A stretch of DNA of 64,000 nt from positions 5,879,582 through 5,943,581 of the forward strand of contig NW_009799099.1 in the NCBI RefSeq assembly GCF_000213175.1, read 5' to 3'. The stretch comes from Neurospora tetrasperma FGSC 2508. Taxonomy: Eukaryota; Ascomycota; Sordariomycetes; Sordariales; Sordariaceae. Positions 55,745-64,000 of the stretch are shown here, piece by piece (the stretch's first letter is position 1; every line of letters begins with the position of its first letter). The notes under the pieces were generated by a model. That model worked only from the letters and a program-made list of their open reading frames with translations. It was not told the DNA's origin and did no database searches. The position numbers and the translations under genes were made by a program.

Positions 55745-57499
55745 TCAACACCCCATCCTATCCGGCAACCCCTCCTTCCCCGTCACTCTATCTCTATACG
55801 TCTTCTCTACAAACTCAAAAAAACTATCCACATCCCTCTCATTACTCGCCACCCCAAAGCTGACCCTTATCCCCCCCGCCGTCGGCAACCCCAGCACCCT
55901 CAATAACTCCTCAAAGCTCAACTCCTTATCCCTCCCCTGACCTCTCCACATCCTCCACAACGTGGGAAGCGGCAACCTCGAAAACGACGTCCAAATATCC
56001 AACCCGAACGCCGCCTCGCCCGCACCGGGATTACAGAAACATCCCGTCCGCAGACTGATCCCCGCGGCCGCAGACTCGAACGCGACCAGTCGCTCGTCCA
56101 CGTACTTCCCGCGCGCATCGAGCAAGTTGAACGCCACGCTGCCTCCGCGCATTTTGGTATCCGTTGGTCCGTAGATCTCAACCATCCGTCGGCCGTCGCT
56201 GTGGCGCAGGTTTTGGAGTCTTTCCAGGAAGTAACCCGTAAGACAACGGACGCGGGTTTCGAGGATTTCCATGCCGCCTACTCCGTTTCTCTCTCCGTTT
56301 AAACCGGTGCTGTCAGGACTGGGACAAGGACTGGAGGGAGAAGAGGAAGAAGAAGGAGGAGGAGGATTGTCCTTGGAATCCAACCAATCCAATCCCACCG
56401 CCACTTCGGGGATACTCAAGAAGTTGACGGTCCCGTCTTCGAAGGCTTCTTCCAGCCGGTCGCTGAGCTGATGCCACTTTACTCCAACAGTAACTGCCTT
56501 GACGGTACCGCCGCTGAACCAAGGCCTGCGAAGTTTGGCGAGGGCAGAACGCTTGACGATGAGACTGCCGACGCCGGTGGGGTAGCCAAAGAGTTTGTAC
56601 CATGACACGATGATGAACTCAGGCTTGATGTCCCCCGAGAGATCGAGGCGGGAGGTAGGCAGGTAAGCAGCAGCGTCAAGAAGGACGTCGTAACCCCGTG
56701 ACTGAGCAAGTGGTACCCAGTGCAGGGGATGTCGGACGCCAGTGAAGTTGGATTGAGCCGGGTACGCAAACAAGCCATTTCGTCTTTCTCCCCCTTCTTT
56801 TCTCTCCTCTGTCTTTCCCGTCAACTGATGTTGGTGGTTTTGATATTGTCGCTTCTCGGACATCGGCAATGCTATCCGCCCCCCTGAATCAGGAGCAGAA
56901 GACAACTGCCCAAGACACCCCTTAACTGGCGCAGTCACCACTTTTCTCACTTTCCCCATCACTCCGGCATATCTTGTGGGCAGCTTCTCGATAATATCGT
57001 GCTCTTTGATCCTCATATCAGTCCCACTAATCCCGACATATTCCACTTTCGCCCCCTTCCTCTTCGCAAACTCCCTCATCCCATTGACACTGTTATGATT
57101 ATCCGCACTTAACACCAGCCTCCCGCCCCTTTTGTACTGATATCCCTCTCCGACCAACCTCGCGGCGCCCGTGGCGTTCGGGGTGAAGATAACCGCATAT
57201 TCTTCGGGGTCCGCGTTGAAGTGCTTCAGGATCCTTTTGCGGGTTTGCTCGACCGCGATGGTGGCGGCTTCCGAAGTCGGGTTGACGGAGTGGGGGTTGC
57301 CGTAAAGGGTGGAGGCGAGCCGGGCTTCATGGGCGGCTAGCTGGAAGGAGGAGCAAAGGCCGGAGCCGGTGTAGTCAAGGTAGGTGTGGGATTGGGCGTC
57401 CAGGTAGGAGTAGGCGGTTGAGCGGAGGTGGTCCAGGCGGGTGGTGGTGCGGTATTCGGGGTAGAGGCTCGTGATGGAGGGGGTTGAGTCTGAAGACAT
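55745..57499 (-). CDS. PLP-dependent class V aminotransferase / MoCo sulfurase-like protein
   Basis: Single exon. From the ATG at 57499 the product is 584 residues. It has the N-terminal (NifS-like) fold of molybdenum-cofactor sulfurases: YLDYTGSGL near residues 40-48, FTPNATGAARLV (105-116), ADNHNSVNGMREFAKRKGA (132-150), the metal-free PLP aspartate in VLLDAAAYLPTS (Asp274), and the cofactor lysine in SWYKLFGYPTG (Lys302). The cysteine segment SLRTGCFCNPG (Cys487 and Cys489) corresponds to the sulfur-carrying Cys of the family. The usual C-terminal MOSC domain is absent, so this is an N-domain-only protein of about 580 residues, shorter than full sulfurases such as HxB of Aspergillus. A low-complexity insert (PPPPSSSSSPSSPCPSP) and a Lys/Glu-rich loop are expansions. 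Upstream in-frame ATGs at 57592 and 57778 would add 31 or 93 residues. I prefer 57499 because the added sequence is not like the family. Confidence 0.8.
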   Translation of the reverse strand: MSSDSTPSITSLYPEYRTTTRLDHLRSTAYSYLDAQSHTYLDYTGSGLCSSFQLAAHEARLASTLYGNPHSVNPTSEAATIAVEQTRKRILKHFNADPEEYAVIFTPNATGAARLVGEGYQYKRGGRLVLSADNHNSVNGMREFAKRKGAKVEYVGISGTDMRIKEHDIIEKLPTRYAGVMGKVRKVVTAPVKGCLGQLSSAPDSGGRIALPMSEKRQYQNHQHQLTGKTEERKEGGERRNGLFAYPAQSNFTGVRHPLHWVPLAQSRGYDVLLDAAAYLPTSRLDLSGDIKPEFIIVSWYKLFGYPTGVGSLIVKRSALAKLRRPWFSGGTVKAVTVGVKWHQLSDRLEEAFEDGTVNFLSIPEVAVGLDWLDSKDNPPPPSSSSSPSSPCPSPDSTGLNGERNGVGGMEILETRVRCLTGYFLERLQNLRHSDGRRMVEIYGPTDTKMRGGSVAFNLLDARGKYVDERLVAFESAAAGISLRTGCFCNPGAGEAAFGLDIWTSFSRLPLPTLWRMWRGQGRDKELSFEELLRVLGLPTAGGIRVSFGVASNERDVDSFFEFVEKTYRDRVTGKEGLPDRMGC

Positions 57500-60400
57500 T
57501 TCGATGGTGGGTATTTTGTTGATAACTTGGACTTGGTATGCAGGTGGCGTTGGGGTCGCTGTAAGCTGCCTAGAAGTAAAGAGAAGTGACATAAATAGAG
57601 GTAAGAAGTCCTTTTTGTTTGTTCCTGCAGATGAATGGAAGCTGATATAAGACGGGAAGGATGAAGCGAGCAAGTCCGACTCTGTGCCTGATGGAAGATA
57701 ACAGACAGACAGATCTGATGGGCCACAACTTATGTTGGCAGGAAGGGGCCGAAGACAAGTTCGATGTGAAGCCTTCATTGATAATCCACTGGAGGTTCCC
57801 GATAACGAGGATTGTAGAGGTATCCAATCTCACTTGGTGTGTCGAAGAGTCTCAGTTGTATTGCTGACCACCCACCCGCCGGGGCCAATATTACCTAACG
57901 ACTCGCGGATGTGTTGCAGTGTCCCCAACGGCCCGGAAAGATACTCCGAGTATTCTGTGTCTTCCGTCATAAACGCCTCCCTCGTGACATGCGTACCTCT
58001 ATGCATGCCTTGTCGTCGATGCCGATCCAAGTGTGCTATCTCTTTTCCCTTCAGGTCTCCCCACTCACGTGTCTCTGCCTTCCTGTTGCTGCTATCCGCT
58101 CACACACTTGTCTTAGTTCCGTGTCTGGTGGGAGTCTCGATGCTAGGAAATCAATACTAGCGTGGTAGTTGACTGAGGCGTATCGGAGCGTGAGATCCGC
58201 TGATCACTGTGATGAGAACTATGACGGTAAGGGTCACGTTCGGACTATCAACCAGTGAGACAACGTGCTTTTCTCGTGGATTTGGGGTGTACACAGGATA
58301 CCATGTAGATCTGCTCTGCCTCCACGTTGCATGTATTGCATGTAAAGCTGGCAGCTGGGTGATAACGACGAGATCTTCCGGGCGACTGAACGGCAAGATA
58401 ATGGCTTTGAGCCGGCTGTGATGTTCTTGATGGGACATGATTGGTATTGTAGTCAACGATAACCAATATCTGCAGGCATGTCAACGATTTTCGGGTGTGG
58501 CTTGGTGTCGCCCTGAATCCTGTGTTCCGGAATTCTCGGACTTTGTCGTTCTCCTCGAGCGTCTTTGACAGTGAAAGCTCGCGAGGCTTGTCGTCTCCTT
58601 TCACGATATGGAACCTTTGTTTCGAGCTCTTATCACAGTATCACCAGGCTCGCACTGGCTGTTAGGTTGCTTTTGTTAGCCTAAAGACAAAGACATCCGT
58701 CTTGGGGATTACCATACTGTTGGCGCAGAGACAGCAAGTGACTTGCAAGTCGCTTACACACACATAGGGCATAGTGTGAAATGTCGATTGGTCGATCAGT
58801 CCAGCATTGTTTTTGCCCTGGAAGGTTAGCGTTAAGATTTGAGCCGGCCAGCATGCATCATTGGGGGCCAGGGCCATGCCCAGATGGCGATAGCGTTGTC
58901 CTGGCCGCGAGCGAGTGCCAAGTGCATGTAGTGTACAAGATATTGATTGACAAGATTGACAACACAACAGCCAACCAGCGGCCAGCCGCCTATGTTCCAT
59001 GATGGGATGATAGTCGTCGGCTGTGGTTTAAGCAATAAAGTCCTAGCTGAGACCTATCACTCATGATGATCTTTATCGCGGGCCGTGATCGCCAGCAAGC
59101 GAGATAGAAACTCCACAGAGAAAATCGGAGGGTTGCAAATGCGCGTCGCAGTAAGGTACACACTAGTGTACAACTACATGCAGAAGGGCTGAACGGCAAT
59201 CTGAATGGGGCTTGCACCTGGCTGCTGCAACGCTGACTTTGTGGCTGTTCTCGAAGACCACTTTCAGTCACTCCAGTGGTGCGCCATCGTATGAGCGTGC
59301 TCGCTCCCTTTGAGTCGTTCACGTTATCTTTCCTTTGCCGAAGCAACGGTATTATCTCTTCGCATTGTTGTCATCGTCCTTGTGCCTCGTCGATCTTTGA
59401 ATCTCAAAAGGAATAGGAAAGACCAAAAACTTTCCAAGGCACCAGTAATAAAGGATCGCATGATGTTTGCTCTTTCGGCTTTCCTTTGCGAGATGACCTT
59501 CATCTTATCGATCTCCCAAACTCCGGTTGTTCTCTCGAGAATCGATTGCAATCAAACTTGTCCGTTTCGGTGGGACAGTGCGCCGAAAAGTCATACTGAC
59601 TGCACCGGTGTTCTTTTCTTCTTTTGCTTGTCTCCTTCTGCTTTGGGCCGGCCGTTTGCAAATGAAGATGATCGGACTTGGTATGCAAGCCACACTGGGA
59701 ACATATGATCGGAGTGTGAACATTTACCCAATCAGCAAGGCGACGAAACAACGCCCTTGCAAAGCTGCATCCGAGTCAAAGATTCATGTCAGGTACCTGA
59801 ATCGGCGGAAGGCTTGGAGTTTTTAGTCGTCGGACAACTGGTCTCTGCCTTGTCATCCATTGCCATGTCTAGCACTTGAGGAAATCCAGGACAGTTTCCC
59901 AGACTCGGGATCAATCCACGAGAAGTCGGAGAAGAGACGCCACGGAAATGTGTTTGCTCAGTAACAACACCGATATGCAGTGTCAATGGTAGCTGCCTGT
60001 CGTGAAACGCCACACATGTTCGAGCAGAACAATTCCCTGGTCTGACCTTAATCCGACAGCCTGGTTGACAAGAACCTGGCTTCCGCAACCATGCAGAAAG
60101 GGGGGCTCAATAATGTCCTCTATGAGTACGGCGCGGAGGCACAATCGAGAGAGCCGAAGGAAACGTGGAATCTTCATGATATCGGTTGCCGACCTCACTA
60201 AGGGCATGCACGTTTGCTGCGCCGCACTGCTCCGCGACATGTTGATACTACCGGGAGCGGTCCGGTATCTCGGGAATCCGGGGCGGCTTTGCGTAGGTGA
60301 TGGTTCGAACGGAGGATTTCGGTTGCCAGTCAATGAAGAAACGATAAGTCCCAAGTTGTCTTCAAGATGCCATCTTGATGCTCGCTTAAAGTCCATGTTA

Positions 60401-62189
60401 AGACATCCTTCGCATTCGACGTTTGTGCTCGCCCACCGTTGCAGTGTTCAGAAACCTTAGCCGCCCGCTACCACCAAAGCACACAGAGCCTCGTCGAATC
60501 TGGAAATATGCAGCAAAGACGTTACCTCCGCGAGCGTGAGATTGCTTATCCATCGGGTCAGCATCCCGTGTTCCCCCACCTTGTGTTCCGTTGTAGGCAT
60601 CCTTCTCTTCGTCTTCCAGAACAGGCAGCCGACGAATGGCTCTCAGCTTGCACAAGGCCCAACGGGATGACCTACTTACGCGCATGGCGCATGTTCGTCT
60701 CACGCACTGTGACCGGCGACCTTTGGTTCCGAGGTGCGTACAAGCTAAGATTGCACTTTGAGAACTTCCCAAACCCGTAATGGTGGTAAGCAGGGCTTTC
60801 AACCATCATGACTTCCATCCCACCATGCGAACGATAACATGGAAAGTTGGTGGATGGATCATCAACCTAGAAACCATGTGCGCGCCGCTCGTGGTCAACT
60901 GGTTGCGACCTCACCAAGTGCTTGCGCCGCCTGCGCGGCTGACGTGCATTGGGGAGGGGAAGGATGTAACGGATATAGTGCTTGGAAGATATCGCTTTAG
61001 AAGCGCCTGTATACCTTATGTGCACCACCTTATTTGGACTTCACGTTGCATTCCGGGCGATCTTGAAGAAAGTGCGATGATTCGGCTTAGACGTCCGGTT
61101 AGCGATGTCGGTTGTCAGTCAGCATGTTACCATCCGCTCTATCGCGTGACGAGAGACAACACTGTAATCGTGGTAGCCGATGTGCTCGAGTTGGGCATAT
61201 GTCGAAGAGGTTGTTAGCAGGAGCATAATCGCCCGCCTCGGTTGAAGTGGCTTGTTGCCGGATATACCCCGTCTTTCCCACCTCCTCAACATGGCCTCAT
61301 CGTTGCGGTGTGAGAGCGTAGTAGTCGTTGCATTTGGGGGCTGAAGAGTCGTCGGTACCAAGAAACAGAGAGCCCAAAGCGGTTGTTCCCGTTGAACCGG
61401 ATCGTTGCGAGCAATGGAAAGCAAACAGAGCCTGAAAGCCGCATGTGGTAAAGAGTTCGTGATACTGTAGCAAAGCACAAGGTCAGTACTATATCTGGTC
61501 AAAACAAGCGAGCTTGTGTGGTAGGCGTCAGGTAAGCAGCCACGATATCTGAACCCTTCCCCCGGTCACCTCTTGACTCTGCCCTTCTTCCGTCTACCCT
61601 CATTCATCCCAAGCCCCGAGATCGGTATTCCAATGGGCTCCTGGTGGCTCCGGGAATGAGCTGACAGGGCGTTTATCTTCGTGACAGGCGTTGAGGAAGC
61701 AAACATTGACAAACGACACACGGCCGGCAATGCTTACCTAACATGGAAGGTTCAGCCATCAACATATGTTGGTTTGCTTCTATTCCGGACGTGTTCCCCA
61801 AAGGGGACCGTTCATTGCCCGGCAATTTGCATCGTGGGGGCGCAGAACGTGGCTTTGTTCCTTTTGTGTTCTAGTGGTAATTGACGACAACGGACGTGCA
61901 GTCTTGACGGTGTGCAAAAGCCAGATGATGAAGAGAAAGGCGAAGAAGGAGAAAAGAAGCGAAAACGAACGTTCCAGCCACAGACCGCAGTCCGCATCAA
62001 TCCCAGGAGCAGTGGAACCTGCATGGGGCTCTGTATGTAAATTGTTAACGTTCAAAATGCTCCAGGGATACACTAACAATTTCCACGCTCTTACGGTGGC
62101 CCAAGTGCGTGCTAGGCCGTTTATCCAAAAGTTCAGAAAAAAAAAGTCCGTGCCAGCTGCGGGTAATAGGTACGCGCCTAGGCGCGTCA
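57500..62189. other. Gene-poor spacer before the RIP-like block
   Basis: No supported gene. Several frames of 100-150 codons exist (for example 59983-60396 minus, 60002-60460 plus, 60439-60780 plus, 60780-61217 plus, 61119-61502 minus), but opposite-strand frames overlap each other, most lack ATG starts, and none has a recognisable domain. Base composition is normal up to 62170, where it changes abruptly. A 16-base perfect palindrome marks the change (see findings). Confidence 0.45.
62172..62187. repeat. 16-base palindrome at the edge of the AT-rich block
   Basis: ACGCGCCTAGGCGCGT is a perfect inverted repeat placed right at the boundary between normal and RIP-like DNA. It is very CpG-rich, unlike the sequence that follows. 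Confidence 0.75.
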
Positions 62190-64000
62190 ATATAGATTCA
62201 GTTTAGCAATCAACCCTATTTTACCTTCTACGTAACCCTATATTCTCGTATAGTAAGATATACTTTAATACTTTCCCTATAACAACTATACTATTAAAAG
62301 TTAATATTTACAATTAATACTAATTAATTAGTAAGCGTATAGGGTATCCGAATATAATGTATATTAATTTTATATTTATATAATATATAGTAACGATAGC
62401 CGACGAAGATTACGTTAACGATAGCCCCCTTATAGCAGAATTGCGCCCTTTTACTTTTGAGGGCAAATTGCTTACTGACGATATATCGGATATATATAAG
62501 ATGGAGGATGACGATATAGAGTAGGAGGACGTTATTACTCTTGGTTTTACTATTAAATAGCTTTTTGATTATAAAATTAATAAAGTATATAAAATTTTGC
62601 TTTAGTATAAGGTATAATACTCTTATTAAAGTTGGTTAATAAGAATTAAAGGTAATTAATCCTAATTAATGATTATGAACTATTAAGCGTGCTATTTCCC
62701 TTAAAACGTTCTAGACTAAGAGTAGTTAAGAAATTTCGAAGTTAAAGTAGGATTGCTGCGAATACTTCGTGAGTTTAGTTTACTATTTATTTTTATTCTA
62801 TATGAATAAAAAGGCTACCTACGATAAATATAAGAAGAATAGTAACTATAACCCCTTTTTTAAATATATTATCATTAGTACTAAAATAATTAAACGTACT
62901 TGTACAAATTGTTTTTATAAGGATAAAGGTATTAATTGTACCCTTTGTAAGAGTATATAATATTATTTCCTTTCGAATAATAATAATAATTTACTAATTA
63001 TTTATTAGGCTACGAGAAGAAGGAGGCGAAGAAGGATGAGAAAGTTATTCCTTTTTTAGTTATTATTGTTTGTAGTTGTAAGGTTCGCAATTTGGAGAGG
63101 GTTTTAGCTTGGGTTCGGGCTGAGATTGCTAAACGCAAGGCTGATATATAGTAAACGTTAAGTTTCTACTAAGAATTACCTATATATAATATAGGTTTCA
63201 ACGTTTAAACTATAATTTACGTTGATTATTCAAAATTAAAATTGAATTCCGTATTATAAATTTTATGATTATTATACTTTTATAAAAATTTGAAAATAAT
63301 TATTATATATAAGTAAAATATATAAAAGAATTTTATAGACTATAAAGAAAGTAATAAAGTAGAAACTTAATATAGAATGAAAAATATTTTTTATTTTTAT
63401 TAAATCTTAATAAAAATTCTAGTAAAGTAAAGATATATAATATATAATATAAGGTTAAATAAGATAGGTAATTATATAAAAAGGACTAGAGCTTGTAAAT
63501 ACTATAATAATTAGAAGTAATTTATAATATAGTAAATAAAAGAGAATATAAAAAAGAAGAAAGCTTCTAACTAGTTATTTATATATAGTAAATATATTAT
63601 ATAATTAAATTAGAAATAAAATTATAGAGTAATTAGAGTATAGTAGTTAGTAATTTGAATTAGGTATAATATATTATAATAAGAAAGTACTAATAACTTT
63701 ATTAATCTGAGTTAATATAACTATTTTAAAGTATAATATAGTAAGATAGGGTAATTTGGAAATTCCTTCATCAATATATATTATGTATTTATAATACTAT
63801 ATATTATTTAATTTTTAAAAATAGGAATAATGTTATATTATAAAGTATTAATAAACATTTATTACTTAGAAGATTATATAAAAAAAGATTATAGTAATTA
63901 TAAAATACAAAGTAAAAGATAGTTTATAATTGGAAATTATTATTATATTTTTGAAAACTTATATTTATATATATATATATATTGTTACTTGTAATAATGT
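62190..64000. repeat. AT-rich, RIP-like degraded DNA
   Basis: From about 62190 to the end of the window the DNA is dominated by A and T, with TpA steps everywhere and few C or G. The left edge is sharp. In Neurospora-type fungi this is the expected product of repeat-induced point mutation acting on a former repeat. No family can be named. One surviving protein-like stretch (about 62880-62960) reads TCTNCFYKDKGINCTLCKS, a Cys-rich pattern whose origin is unclear. The element, if one existed, is thoroughly broken and continues beyond the window. Confidence 0.75.

Noticed and set aside
60300-60320. GGTTCGAAC, resembling the T-loop of a tRNA
   Set aside because: No matching D-arm, anticodon arm or acceptor stem could be folded around it.

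Overview
The window looks like a chromosome segment of a filamentous ascomycete, most likely a Neurospora/Sordaria-type member of the Sordariales. The evidence is the gene content (a COL-26/BglR-type Zn2Cys6 regulator and Ugo1, adrenodoxin-type ferredoxin and Rrp15 homologues), short introns with GTAAGT/GTATGT-like donors and CTAAC/CTGAC branch sites, long gene-poor spacers full of GGTA/CCTA-rich microsatellites, and a very AT-rich, TpA-rich block at the right end that looks like repeat-induced point mutation (RIP). Species identity is an inference. A 773-base assembly gap (N) lies at 40640-41412.

Layout. 1-8264: long spacer ending in the leader of the regulator. 8265-10566: COL-26-like transcription factor. 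10567-15674: spacer. 15675-16392: small conserved two-exon gene, followed by a doubtful ORF. 17340-18660 (-): first and most diverged member of an unrecognised gene family. 18661-21091: spacer with a 208-bp foldback element. 21092-29215: compact block of housekeeping-type genes: thioesterase (-), Ugo1-like mitochondrial carrier (-), mitochondrial [2Fe-2S] ferredoxin (+) and Rrp15 (-). 33396-54500: family cluster with no recognisable housekeeping gene. 55745-57499 (-): class V aminotransferase/molybdenum-cofactor-sulfurase-like gene. 57500-62189: gene-poor. 62190-64000: RIP-like AT-rich DNA.

The main discovery is the family. Six two- to four-exon genes (17340-18660 -, 33396-34854 +, 35633-37414 +, 42804-43872 -, 45349-46764 -, 53212-54500 -) share an N-terminal core. 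It has a G-x-I-x-[WY] strand, then H-P-[VA] followed by a hydrophobic strand, then, exactly across a phase-0 intron in all six, [VILM]-T-[ST], and about 25 residues later L-P-[IL]. This order resembles the MazF/PemK/Kid SH3-like barrel, but that is a fold inference, not a demonstrated activity. The C-terminal halves differ completely: Thr/Pro repeats, a charged coiled coil, Arg/Ala helices plus membrane spans, a Lys/Arg nuclear-type tail, or amphipathic and membrane helices. Two further genes in the cluster (38882-39787 - and 47578-48055 -) encode membrane tails without the core, and the first resembles the tail of the 45349-46764 gene. The picture is a local, modular, diversifying family of unknown function.

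Most other open frames in the spacers begin at non-ATG codons, overlap frames on the other strand and lack recognisable domains; I treat them as non-coding. I saw no tRNA, rRNA, CRISPR or intact transposon.
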